Below, piece by piece: positions 10,097-22,149 of a DNA stretch of 64,000 nucleotides (position 1 is its first letter; every line of letters begins with the position of its first letter). This stretch comes from Kalmusia sp. IMI 367209 (taxonomy: Eukaryota; Ascomycota; Dothideomycetes; Pleosporales; Didymosphaeriaceae). The translations under genes were made by a program, and so were the position numbers. The DNA lies in the NCBI GenBank assembly GCA_027946365.1, contig JAPEUQ010000001.1, positions 186,001 to 250,000 of the forward strand, given 5' to 3'. Under the pieces are notes generated by a model. The model ran no database searches, was not told where the DNA came from, and saw only the letters and a list, made by a program, of their open reading frames with translations.

Positions 10097-12986
10097 CTAG
10101 AAAGACAGCGTTGTGCTGAGCGGCAGCTTCCGCGACGACGAGCCCACGTGCACCGTCTTGGTGTAGTTGGTGATGACCCAGTTCTGGCTGATCGTATCCC
10201 AGTTGGACACATCACGGCGGGTGATGTCGGCCGTGAAGGTCGCGCTCTGGCCGGCCTGGATGCTCAGACGGTCGAAGTTGCGGAGAGCAACGACGGGGTC
10301 CGAAGGTCCGCCCAGCGAGATGTAAAGCTGAGCCACCTCGTCGCCGAGAACGGTGCCGTTGTTGGTGATGGTGGCGGATACGCGGAAGAGGACGTCCCAG
10401 AGCTGCGGGTTACCTCCAGGACCTCCACCGGCGGCGATGCGAGGCTGTGGTGAGCCGTCGGTGGCGCCCTCGGGATAGGTGTAGTTGAGGCCATATTCAG
10501 GGTCGAAAGACGCCTCCTTGAGGTCGGTCGAATTGAGATAGGGATAGATGTACTTGTTGACGTATGTCAGGTTGGAAGGCCACTGGTACTCAGCAGGATC
10601 AGTGCTAGAGTTGCCAAGGACCGGAGCTGCTTCAGTAAGACCAGTAGTGGCAGTGTAGGGAGCAGCATCGACCTTCTCGACCTTCAGGTCGGAATAAGAG
10701 AAGGTTGTGTACGACAGCCCAAATCCAAATTCATAGACGGGCGTGATGTTCTTCTGGTCGAACGCGCGGTAGTCGATGAAGACGCCCTCCTCGAAGTTGT
10801 CCTGCGGGCTGTCGTGGCCGGCGGTAGGCTCGTAGATCAGGTCCGGCCCGTACTCGGAAGCGTTCGCACCAAATGTGAATGGCAATTTTCCACCCGGGTT
10901 GACACGACCGTAGAGGACATCAGCAATAGCATTACCAGATTCTTGACCCGGAAGACCAGCCCACAGGATGGCTGTGACATTCTCACTGTTGGAGAAGGAG
11001 TCGATGAGGACCGGGCCGACGGAGTGGATGACAACAATAGTGTTATTGCAGTAGGCGGATACGTTTTGGACAAGGGTCTCGCCACCCTGCCAGATGGTGA
11101 GGTTATTCCTGTCACCCATGTTGCCGTCCACCGTGATGTAGCCCTCTCCGGAGTCCGCATTCACGAAAACGATGGCATGGCTGGCTTGCTTAGCGAGCGC
11201 GACGATCTGAGTCCAAGCATAGTTATCTGTGATGGATTGCAAGATGCCCCCGTTGCTTGCAACTTCACTCTTGATGGCCTCGAGAGGAGTGACGAGGTAA
11301 GGGAAGTCAGATGTTCCAGATCCCCAGCCCATGGCAAGAGTGCCGTTGTCACCGCCGCGGTCAGCGAAGCCGTTGGGACCATACTGATTTTCGCCAGCAT
11401 CGTTACCGAATACAACCGTGTTCTTCTCATTTCCCTTGAGAGGCAAGACGCCAGAGTTCTTCAAGAGAACAGTGGACTTCGCCGATGCCTCTCGGATGGC
11501 CTTGTAGTGATCGGCTCGGACATCGACATGCTGGTTGATCAAGCCAAAGCCCGTCTGAGCAAAGGCATGCTGATATCCGTACGTGTCGCGCGCCCAGCTG
11601 TTGAAGTTGGTGGGAACTGCGTGACGGTCACGGCCAACGAGGTAGTAAGCAGCCATGATACGTGTTGCAGCATCGTCGAGACGCCACTCCGGAACGGTGC
11701 CGTTGATGATAGACAGAGTTAGGTTGGGACCCCAGAAGGAGTAACCGCTATCGAAATCGGAGTCACCCTACACAATCAGTCGCTATCCGCCAAATCATGG
11801 TAGAAAGCAGCACTTACAGGCATAGTCATATCGAGGCCGGCAAGTGTGGAAGCTACACCAGAGTGCTGGGCATCCCAATCCGACATGATGAATCCTTGGA
11901 AGCCAAGCTCGCCCTTCAAAATGTAGTTCTGAAGATACGAGTTCTGGCACACCTGCGAGTTGTTCGCTTTGTTGTAGGAGCACATGATACTACCAGTGCC
12001 AGCGCGGGACAGCGTCGGCGAAAGGCCAAAGGTACAGCTCATGAAGAGTCTTGTCATCCACGTTGGAGCTGATGGCATCAACGAAGCCAAAGTCCTCGAA
12101 TGTACCTGGCGAGCGGAAGTGCTCCTGCTCATTCAGGATGTAGTGCTTGGTGCAAGCAATAACACCAGCGTCCTGAATACCTTTGATGGTCTCGGCAACG
12201 GCGATTCCAGAGAGAATCGGGTCAGGGCTGAAGCCTTCCCAATTACGTCCGCCCTTGGGATTGCGACCAAGGGGTCCAACAACAGGGCCGAGCTGAACGT
12301 CGACGCCCTTTGCGCGGTGCTCTTCGCCCATCTGGTACCCACGGCGGTAAAACTCACCACGGTCCCAGGAAGCAGCAATGGTGCCTCCGGCCGGGAAGGC
12401 GGAAACATAGTCGGCGAAACGAACGCCTAGAGGGCTGTCTTGTGTGCAGAAGCCAGGGAAGCCAAGTCGCGGGATGGCTCCGGTATTGCCAACACTGTAT
12501 GGATGAGCGACTGATGTAGCGCTTCCATCAAGGTATGTTCACTTACCAGGCCTCGCCTTCCCAGCCGACGCCAGTGGTGATGTTTACTTTTTCGAGCAAG
12601 GTCAACTGGCGAACGAAAGCTTGCGCTTTTGCGAGAGCCTCGGACCATCCAGCCGCTGAGCTGTCCACCCATGGGCTAGGATAGTATGGAGGACTATAAG
12701 CATTGTGCAGCTCGCCAGGCACCGTGCCGTTGGGGTCGGCAGGATTGGTGGAATACTTGTTTACTGTCAGCGCCAACCCATAAACAAGAGTGAAAAGCAG
12801 ACATTGGTAACTCTGAGGAACGGGAATAGAGACAAGAAGAAGCGCGCCCAACCTGCAGCCATGTGCGCAGCTTGTCCCGCAATTTCTCATGAATGTGATG
12901 TCGCGGTGTTGTGTGGAGGGAGAAAGCTTACCTGTGCCTGGGCGATGCCCAGAAGCGCGGGGAGCAAGCCACGCGCGGTGCAGCAT
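10097..12986 (-). pseudogene. GH3 beta-glucosidase, frame broken by extra bases
   Basis: Exons on the minus strand: 12932-12986, 12547-12755 (or to 12763), 11818-12494 and 10097-11767, with introns of 176 (or 168), 52 and 50 nt. The product would be close to 870 aa, the usual size of secreted family-3 beta-glucosidases, which hydrolyse cellobiose and other beta-glucosides. Seen in order: [10 protein letters not shown], the N-terminal barrel with [11 protein letters not shown], the nucleophile motif [13 protein letters not shown], the C-terminal sandwich with GLPGQESGNAIADVLYGRVNP, and a fibronectin-III-like tail ending KLPLSTTLSF. Between WPFADAV and [11 protein letters not shown] the frame shifts by one base at a GGG run (12006-12008), so translation stops early. 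The leader is also suspect: the ATG at 12986 reads into a non-hydrophobic peptide, while the next frame reads ALLGIAQAQ, a signal-peptide end; one C fewer in a CCCC run would join them. Either the gene is decaying or the assembly has two homopolymer errors. Everything else is intact. Confidence 0.85.
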
Positions 12987-14771
12987 GACGTCTAGGAATG
13001 CTCTCTAAGCTACGGGAGCTCTGGTTGGCAGGCCCTACGATAGAAATTGAGGGTTGAGATAGTGGGAGCTAGGGCTACGCGTTCAATGAGGGCGCTCGCA
13101 GCCAGGAAAAATCCAAGGACACGCTCTGCTTCTTATTCACAGCTCCCAAGCTTCGCGCGGGAAGGCGTGCACCCCTGCCCCGGCAGCTTGCGGGGGGTTA
13201 GCTGCACGCCCCAGGCACACCTGCTGATCCATCGCCAGTCCTGTTTCTTCCAGCCAAACTCGATCGAGGCCAGCCGTTGACCGGGTGCAGAAGATGCGTC
13301 GACGACAAGCAGCGCCCTCCCTGACACGGCGGCGCCCAACCGTCTCCGCCGAGCCCTTGCCTGCATAGTACAGTACACAGTGGGCTCCCGGGTCGCTGGC
13401 TTTTCACCTCCCTTCGAGCTGACGGCCATGCTGGCAGCGTCATCTCTCGCCGGCACATCATCATTTCCCGCGGCCGTGCGCCGTTGCTCCCCAGAAACGC
13501 CCCCAGCGCCCAGAAAAGCCCCATCCGCCCAGCCTCCGTTCCCCGGAGGCAAAGGTAGCGCGCCACCGTCAACCGTAGCGTGCAGCGACAACAGAAAGAT
13601 GCGGGGTCAGCGTCGTACACCAGCGTCGCTTCGTGCTCCGCTGCGATGAAGGCATGGCGTTGATGCCTCCAGCTGATTTGCTGCGTCTTCCGGTCTTCTC
13701 GTACCATACCCGGTTGTCGGTCTACGTTCAAGAAGTTCTCGAGCCAACCTCGCGGCACCGGACCAGTCACGTTTTCCCTCTTTTCCCTCTTTTTCCTCGC
13801 TGGCAGCTCTTTGTAGGCGCTAGATGCTGTGCTCTCTGCTGACGGCGGGGGTTGTACAGATGAAGCGGCCCGGTAGCGCTTGTACTTCGGCTCTCATCCC
13901 AGTATTCGCGCAGTCGAGGCTCCGAAGGTACCTTTTACCGATATTTCACCCTGGCAGTGCTTCTTGGTGGATTCCTCAAATCGGGAAGGTGAGACCAACA
14001 ACAATCGCGTCACCAGACCGTCAGAACCGGTTCCAAGACCAATTCCACCATCGCTGGAGCCGCTCAAGTAGGCCCAAGTTTGCTTCCCCATCCCGAGGTA
14101 CTGCCAGCATCGCACCATGCTCCAGTCGCTAGGTCATCCCGATGTACTAAAAGGTAGCAGCGTAGCACTGCATGGGCGTGGTGGCACAGCGGCACAAACA
14201 ATGTACAACATATGAGCTCTAGTCTGTCCTGTCTGTACAACATATGAGCTCCAGTCTGTACTACCCACAGTTGAGACTGCGGCCAACTTTTCGATGACCT
14301 AGTCGTCATTCTTGCTGCCTAACCAAGATTCACGTTTTTTACTTCTCCAACACGCCTAGGGTCAAGACTTCCAGAAGTTCTTCGTGAGACAGCTCAGTCC
14401 ACCAGGGACCACCGAGGCTCGACCGTCTCGAATCCTGGAATGCATTCCAAGTATCGGCAGAGCCTCATCTGCGTTCAAGTTCTGTTGTTGCGACCAGTCA
14501 ATCCTACTGCCAATTTGGAAAGAATCCGCCCGTTCACCCTACGCTGACTGACAGCCTAGCGCAGCCAAATCCCAGAGTCATCAACTTTGATGCCCGGCTT
14601 CCAACGTCTCCCCAGATTTGCAATTTTTTTAAGTTTACGGTGCACCTTCCACCTTCCGACGCTAGTCTCATACAGGTCAAGGGTCAACGGGAGAGAAGTG
14701 AGCCGTGGGCTGGGCGACCCCGCCATGCTGCCTAGCACACGAACATGCCCATGAAGATGTGATAGTACACC
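12987..14771. other. Divergent intergenic region, 1.8 kb
   Basis: It separates the minus-strand beta-glucosidase from the plus-strand HET gene and should hold both promoters. The part at 13080-13650 is GC-rich with overlapping spurious frames. A short imperfect direct repeat containing TGTACAACATATGAGCTC occurs at about 14200 and 14234. No gene is recognised. Confidence 0.5.
14198..14254. repeat. Short direct repeat, two copies
   Basis: The string TGTACAACATATGAGCTC followed by A/C and AGTCTGT occurs twice within about 35 bases. The spacing and near-identity suggest a local tandem duplication. Its role is unknown; it lies about 0.55 kb upstream of the HET gene. Confidence 0.7.
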
Positions 14772-16131
14772 ATGGAAAGAGATACACATCTCACATTCCG
14801 CGACATTCACGGGACGCTAGAAGCATTTTCTGCCAGCATACAGGACATTGAACGGACTGCCCTCGTCAAGGCATCAGACGATGCGCCGCTTCAACCTCGC
14901 TTCTTGACGCCTCGCAGTACCACGAGTGATTGCGTAGATTTCTGCCTCACTGAACCGGACCAGTACAAGCCGGAACAGGATTTCATCTCAGTGTCTTATA
15001 CTTGGACTCACTCTCAATCTACTGCAGACTTGAACATTCCCGACTACCGGATCTGGGAGAGCAACAAAACCAACCCGCGACGACTTCGCTGTCCACCAGC
15101 AGTCTTCCATCGCGCCTTACAATATGCCCGCACGAAGAGCTGTGCTTACATCTGGATTGACCAAGAATGCATTAACCAAGACGACGCAACGGATATCGAA
15201 AACCACCTACAGATCATGCATCGCATCTATCAAAAAAGCCGCTGGACCATCGCTGTTCTGTCATGCAGCTTATCAAATGAGTTTTTGCTGAGTACCATGG
15301 TGCGATTGCTAGAAGAAGGTTACGATTCTCGGGATAAACTTTCGGACATGACTTTGGACGACGATGATGAACCTCTACGTAACTCCTTCAATTTAATTCC
15401 TGGTGATCGGCAAGAGCGCTATAGGCAGTACGACGATCTTTTAAATCATATATTCGAGGACCTCTGGGTATGTACAATGGAACATTCTCCTCTTTATATT
15501 ACACCACGTCTTTGTTTTTGGAGGTTCTTGGAAGCGTCAGCTAAATTCTAATCCGTAGTTCACACGGACGTGGACTTTTCATGAGAAACTGTGTGCAAAG
15601 TACCTCGTATTCCTCATTCCCATCTCACCTCCGCTCAGACTCCAACCTAACCATGAACATCTTGCTGTGGACAACGACATCTCCTTCGGTGCCGACATGA
15701 TCGAAACTTTGTTCTCAAAGATGCCGGTTCGTTTCTTTTGGAAAAGATACCGGATGGTGTCCAACTTGACAAATCCTATCCGTACCTTACCACGCCCGCT
15801 CGCAAGATGGAACATGTACCGATATATGGAAAAGTGCGATAACCTCGTCGTGTCTGACCGGCTCGCCATATTTGCAAATATATGCGGTTTCGAGTGGAAG
15901 CTGAAAAGCACCTTGTTGGACACTTCGCAGTGGAGCTACAGCACGTGTCTGCTTGTTTTGCTTGTGGCAAACACCTGGCCGAGTAAAGCTGATAGAGACA
16001 TAATATATCGAAAATATCTCCTGAAAATTTGGAACGGGGAGACCTGGAAGTCGTCGTCTGAGCCTGATGCAGGGACGTTCATGGATGCATTCGTGCTCCC
16101 AGAGAACGCATGGACCGTCGACGACGAGTAG
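14772..16131 (+). CDS. HET-domain (heterokaryon incompatibility) protein
   Basis: The model is join(14772..15467, 15559..16131), 422 aa. The start is ATG 14772 (MERDTHLTFRD). The HET domain is seen as its three usual blocks: FISVSYTWTHSQ, then YIWIDQECINQDDATDIENH followed by QIMHRIYQKS, and finally DLWFTRTWTFHE across the splice junction. The 91-nt intron has a GTATGT donor and a TAG acceptor and is phase 0; skipping it would stop the protein inside the third block. HET domains trigger non-self recognition cell death after hyphal fusion, or act in related innate-immunity-like pathways. The C-terminal 170 residues show no NACHT, WD40 or ankyrin partner domain, so this is a stand-alone HET type. 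It converges with a Zn2Cys6 gene 303 bases away. Confidence 0.88.
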
Positions 16132-16434
16132 GAGGCAGACATTTGGGCGACTCTCTCGGGAAGATCGACCAGCTCGACTGCATCACCTGGTCTCCTCTTT
16201 TGGCGGGCAAAGCGATCATTTTTCCGACCTAAACTAGGTCACTCTTAAGTGTCCCTTGGTATGCCGCTTTTCTTGGACGATCGTATCCAAATCGCTCCTC
16301 TCGTTACTTTACTGGATTTACCGAGCCGGAAGGAAGGTACACGACTTGGCAACGAAGTGACTCCAAGCATGGATTTCGCCCTTTGCAAACAGCCGTTCTT
16401 CCTCCTCAAATCGCGTGCGACGAGCTCGAATCTC
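16132..16434. other. Convergent 3' spacer
   Basis: Only 303 bases separate the stop codons of the HET gene and the converging Zn2Cys6 gene, so the two 3'UTRs probably overlap or nearly so. No gene is seen. Confidence 0.6.
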
Positions 16435-18488
16435 TCAAATGAATGAGGGCATGCCCAATTTCCTGTCTACCAAATCTCTCCAGTCTCCAATTCGTGCATT
16501 GCCGTCCCTCCCCTCGTCTGCACATAAATCGGCTCTCTTCCACACGGCCTTCACTAACCCTGTAATAATGTCGTAGTTTCCTATTTTTCTTTCTCTAGCC
16601 CCCTCTTGAAAGACTTTCATCACCTCAATGCGGTCTCTATCCTCTATGACATTGCATGCCACTACGAACAATGGCCATGGCGAGGTGCACACCTCCATTT
16701 GGTCAAGTAACGTGAAGGCCTGACGAACAAGCGTAGGAATGGTTGGGAACGGATGCGGAGAGCTAGGCGAAGCAGATGTGGATGCAGCCGGAGCTGCCGA
16801 AGGGTACGTATTGTACAAGTATAGTATAGCGGCTACGCGGTAAAATTCCGCCGTGACATGAATGCGTGTGTGGGATATGACGCCAACGCTTTCGCCGGTC
16901 TGGATGTGAATTTCCTGGCGCAAGTTTAGAAGGCGCATGCGGAGGTGCATAGCGAGAGCGGTCAGGTCAGACTCTGAGGTGTGTATGTTTTTGGAAAGCA
17001 GGGTGCGCAGTTGATTGGTGCAGGAAATGAGGCGGAGAAGCTCTGTTGAACAGCCGAGTAGGCCGACTATCTGATTCTAGGGGTCAGCTCGTGGAAAGTG
17101 GGTGATGGCGTAGGCTCCTACTTTACGATCGCACGCGATACTCTCAGGAATCAGAATATCTTGGACTGACGGTTGTGGCGAAAAGAACTGAGCGGGGTGG
17201 GTGAACTCGGAAAAGGTATGGTGGTATTCGTACCATTCTTTCAAAAATGGACTGCATCGATACTCATGTTTGGGTAGTACCCGTCGGTAACTGTAGACAA
17301 TATTCCTGGCTCCTTGAAGATGGATGTTCCAACTCGTGTCCGAAGCATCGAAGACCTGTGTACGTGTTAGTATCAGGCGCTGTTCTAAAATCTCCGACTC
17401 TATATAGGCAGTCTCACGCTATAGACGCAAAGCATCATACACGATGCAAATTGCGCAAGTCGATGTCTCTCTTCACCAGGCGACCCGTTCTGGAAACTCT
17501 CCGAGAGCGCCTTAATCGACTTAACTTTATGGCTAAGCGCTTCCTCGCGGCATCCCAAGTGGAACGAGGCCAGCGCTAGTGTAGCCTCTAGTAAGCTTTT
17601 CGACGCTGCATCTGTGGACGAGAGCGCCATGGGCATGAGTTCGAGGCGGAAGCCGTTGGTGCAGTCATCGATGGTCGTAACCATTCGTGCGACAACCGAG
17701 TCATCTGGGGAAGACCCATGTTAGCCCAGTCCAACCGCGACCGTTCAGTGACATCTAAACGAGCGTTTCGCTCTTTCGGAGTTACTCGGCCGCGATGCGG
17801 CAATGGAATGCGAGCTGAGCTTGATCATCCATCCCGCGCAGCCCTGCCCGTACGGGTGCGATACGCGATACGCCCGAATCATTGGAACTTACAATAAGAT
17901 AAAAGCGCCCCTTCGCGCTCGCCTAGATGCAGGTTCCACAGCTCCAAACCCTTCGGCACGCTGCCCGCTGCAGAAAAGTCGATATAGGGTGAATTCAATT
18001 GAAGCAACTCTCGCACAGTATACCTCCTGTTTTCGAGGTCTCCGATGTCTGTGTTTAGGAAAAAGTACTCGCCGAACTTGGTCACGTATTTGGTCGCGCT
18101 AGCTTCTGGGTCTGCCTGGTACTTCTTCTGCTTTCTCCGTCCATCGTACTTATCGGGCCACGCAAGCTTCAATCCGTAGCCCTTGCACTCCCTCTTCGCG
18201 CGTGTGCAGTTCGCGCAGAACGGCAGCGCGCGATCACACCCAACCTTGCGTTCTGCAATCAGTTAGCAAACTTGCCGACAAGAGAACCGCAGTATGTGCG
18301 AAAAGAGCAGTACGAAAGCGGCGTAACCTGTACATGCACCTTCGGTATGTACGGCCGTAAGCCCCCTCGCATGGTTACTCAAACGGGGAGGCATCACAAC
18401 GTTATAATCGAACTTGGAAAACAAAATAAAGTCGACCCAACATACCTTTGCACGTCCAGCAATTACTCTTAGCCGTGGGCGCACTCAT
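16435..18488 (-). CDS. Zn(II)2Cys6 transcription factor, five exons
   Basis: The model is complement(16435..17076, 17122..17355, 17418..17704, 17893..18252, 18446..18488), 521 aa, with all phases consistent. Exon 1 gives MSAPTAKSNCWTCK. Together with exon 2 it forms a perfect binuclear zinc cluster: Cys 10, 13, 20, 27, 30 and 37 (CX2CX6CX6CX2CX6C), followed by a basic linker (DGRRKQKK). The rest is a fungal-specific transcription-factor region with SYYDSVVARMVTTIDDCTNGF, LLEATLALASFHLG and SCMMLCVYSVFDASDTSWN-type blocks, known from regulators such as the Acr2/ARCA-like group. It acts in the nucleus by binding CGG-type half-sites. The target genes cannot be told from sequence. Two introns (188 and 193 nt) are longer than average, so small undetected exons are possible there. 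Confidence 0.88.
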
Positions 18489-21400
18489 GCTCCTCACATG
18501 GTGGCTTGCTCCAGTCCAATTTCTCTCTCTGTCCCGTCCTCACCTACTCCAAAAGTCAAAAGCAATTTTCGGCGACAGCGCCCGAATCAGAGAATCGAGG
18601 GCGTCAGTCGGGTAATACTTTGACAGATGGGCAGCGTATGTAAGGCAGCCTCACGTATGACCCAACATTGCGATTGGCCCTGACACGATTTATCTACTGC
18701 CTCATAAATAGGTAAGCCAGTCAGCCATTATATGAATGGCGGACGCACCGCGGAAAGCGTGACTACGGCAGTAGTACGCGATGCTGGAAAAGTCATAGCC
18801 CTGGCCCCCCTTCAGGTTGGCCGCCGCCGCAAGCCATGCTAATCTACCTCCTAGAATCCTGCCACCACGAGAGATTTCAAATCGAACCTCAGAGACCTCG
18901 ACCACGCGGCACTGTCCACTTCCCTACATCTGATTCTCGTCGTAATTAGACGCCATTGGTCAGGTCCGCAGGGCTTACTCTAGTTGTCTCAGTTACTCCA
19001 CCCTCATTGGTACCTTTGGCAGGATGCTAGGCCCGTCCGTAAATTCCTCTATCCGTGGAGCTCGCCTGTTCACAGCGCCATACCTGTTCGGGGAAGCAAT
19101 CACCTCTTGGCAAAACTTACGGAAACTGGAACCTGGGGTGGATCCCGCCGCTACGGCGGTGGAAACTCTACCGCGTTAGCCCGCTACCCGAGAAATATTA
19201 AGCATAACTGCCTGGACGGCGGCGTTATGCACGGCTACGGGACGTTTCCAATACTAACGGACTAATCTTCCACGCGAGCGCTCGTAAGCCAGCCCTAGAA
19301 CCACAAGGCTGCTGTAAAGTTGCGAAATCGTCATACTCACAACGTCAAAGCGTCTGTTCGACCGAAAACTTAGTCGTTGGAGAGGCAGAAGCGAGTAGAT
19401 GGCGCGAGACTCGCTTCCTGATGCGAGCTACGCACATTCCAACCATTACCGTACGTCGGTGAAATTTCCTCCTATTAATGTTGTCGCCCAAGGACTTCTC
19501 TGTATACTATCTCCTTCCTTTCCCGACGAAAACGCACAGCCAAACAGCCAATTGCCAATCGTGTACACCCACGAAAACCGTACTCAGGTCCGCCCGTGCA
19601 CCCATCTCAGCTCACCCAGGGTGTGCAATTCTACACATCCCACGTAGACATTTTCCGTAGGTGCAAGAATGATGGCGAGATCAGGCCGGCTGTCCAAAAC
19701 AAGAAAACTTGACCTAGCTTAAAACGACGGCAAGCGTGGTGTATATCGAGAATAGGACGGGTGGGATGAGGATCCTAGCTTCTGCGTGAACCTAATGCAT
19801 TGGACCGTCGGCATACCGGGCGACTGGCCCCAGCGCTTCCTGCATCGGGCTCAAACAAATTATAGTGTAGAACTGGTAAGGTATACGCGAACTCGTTTTT
19901 TAGAACTGGCCCAGATATGATGCGAATCCGAACCATAACACAGGACGCGAATCCGACTTGGAGAACTAGCATAAAGCGAATCCGACTACATAGCCTTCGT
20001 ACATTACTACAAGGGGTTAGGAGGAACGAGCATGTGCTGTTCGAGGTTAGCACGATCTTGCTAGGCTCCTTCCCACGTGTTTGACTTGCGGTGATACGTC
20101 GGTAGTAACGAGTCACGTTGCAAAACACGAAGTGGAGTTAGCCTAACGGCGCTGATGAGTAAATCACTAGTGTAGGCTTCCCAGGCTCTCGACATCTTCA
20201 AACCACTCGGAGACATCTTTCGTCAATTGGATCGCTCGGAGGCATTTACGCTGAATCATTCCACCATGCCTACATAACGGACATAAACACACAGCTATCT
20301 CCGCAAGCCTTCCTTCCTGCACGCATCTTGGTCGAGGCAGTACACGCTTCAAGACACGAGGCCCATGCGCCTATACATAGACATAGCTTACACAAACCCT
20401 ATACCAACACCCGTAGACGAGGCTTGCGCGTTGTTCCCTCCAGAATCCCAAACCGAATCCTGCCGGCCGCGCCGGGCGATTCTACAAAGACAGATCCATC
20501 TTCGGTAAACGGCTACCTAAAGCTTAGCACTTGTATTCCTCCCCCCTGCCACCGCGCTAGCTGAGTGGTGCTTGTTTGGGACAATAACGCGAGGAGAGAT
20601 CTGAGGCCAGGATACACACCATCGCACAAACACAACCAACCATCCATTCAATCGCACATAGCCCTGTGTCCCCAGTGATCCAAAATAACCCTCCGCTAAG
20701 GATCCAGCGTAGAAAACCATTCCAACTAGCGGTATATTCCGTCCACTTTCGCCGTCTGTAAAGCCCACAAGGAAGGCAGAATCGACCCTACAACACGTAA
20801 TCCCCCCCACCGCCTGCCCGACATCTACGCCAGCGCAAGGCTGTGTCGGCTGATTGCCGCTCGCGGTCTAGACGCGCTCCGCGTTACTTCGCTCCTTGGG
20901 GGCCGTTCCGATGGGGGCCACGCGCAGACTAGCCCTTTGCAAAGCGGCCTTGTGCATTTTGTATTGCGCCGGGCGCCAAGCGTGATTACTTGATCGCCCA
21001 CAAGAGGCAAGGAGAAGATACGGTAAGTGGTAGATTGGGCGTGTCGAGGAGTGGATGCTGGGGGGCCAAAAAATTGTTTTTTTGTTGATTAGTATGCGTG
21101 GTCGTGCAGGGCGTAGTAGAAAAAAAGGGCGTACAAGACAAACCCTGTGGGATCTAGTCCTGTTCGGGTGCCTATGGGGAATCGGCGAGCTGTCTCACGC
21201 CAGAATAATGCGTCAAGAGCGCGTTTACCGTTCGAGCCGGGACGTGGAGTTCCACTCGGCGATGCTGCCTAGAGGACCCCCTTGGCTGGGGGGGATCACT
21301 AGGTTGACTAGAACGTGGTTCAATCTAGATAGATATGCAGTGTGAATAAGGTGATATCTGCAGGTGGGACGGCATGTGTAAATCTGAGTCTGACTTACTA

Positions 21401-22149
21401 AATGTGCCTAGTCATGTCGTCTCCTATCAGATAGTATTTTGATTCGTGCTGCACGCTATACATGCACAAATAACGGTCTTATTTTTAGTAGGAATTATAC
21501 TTGATACGCAGATGGTAGATTAGATTAGCCGAGCAGACTAGAATTAATCCTGATCCATGTCACATTAAACGGGGAGGTACGCAAGGCTCCGATTACACAC
21601 TGCGAATGGCATCACGCGAATAGCACCCGGGGGGCTATGTCTACCCGAAAATCAAACGGAAAACATCAATGAAAGCTTAGATGCTGAAGATCACAGGATC
21701 CACGGCCGACAATGTGGCTCATACATTACGACCACAAAAAAAATCGAAGTGATGCTATTCCTTTTTCCATTCCCTCCGCCGATGATGCTAACGCTAACAC
21801 TCCCGGGCAATGCTGAAAAAGACATGAAAGACGCGAAGGATCACTGAGAACGAAGAATCGACGTCATCGGGCAATCCTGAATGCGTGTTATACTGCTAGC
21901 TCCATCCATGCTGTAGATGATCCCCATTAAGGCGCCGATAGAAAACAACAAACGTGTCATGCCAGCTTGTCTCTCGAAATGACTGATATTCTGAAAGCGT
22001 TGTTCGACCCTAATGCCCCGAATTGCTCCCGTACTCCGCTCCGGATAATATGCGCCCGCCCTGCATAGCGCCGATCAAAAAGGTAGGGGTATATGTAAAG
22101 TATGGAAACCTCATGATGCGCCCGGAATTGTTCGTTTGTAGTTGCCCAT
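18489..22149. other. Long gene-poor region, 3.7 kb
   Basis: No open frame here shows a recognisable domain and none exceeds about 100 codons. One plus-strand frame (18984-19265, no ATG) reads rather protein-like near its end (NIKHNCLDGGVMHGYGTFPI) and may be a gene remnant. A GC-rich block near 20850-21000 and an adjacent block to 21310 look like foreign repeat DNA, but I could not find clear terminal repeats. Part of the region presumably contains the promoter of the Zn2Cys6 gene at its left end. Confidence 0.45.

Noticed and set aside
10814..11722. 302-codon plus-strand frame
   Set aside because: It is antisense to the conserved C-terminal half of the beta-glucosidase and shows no domain.
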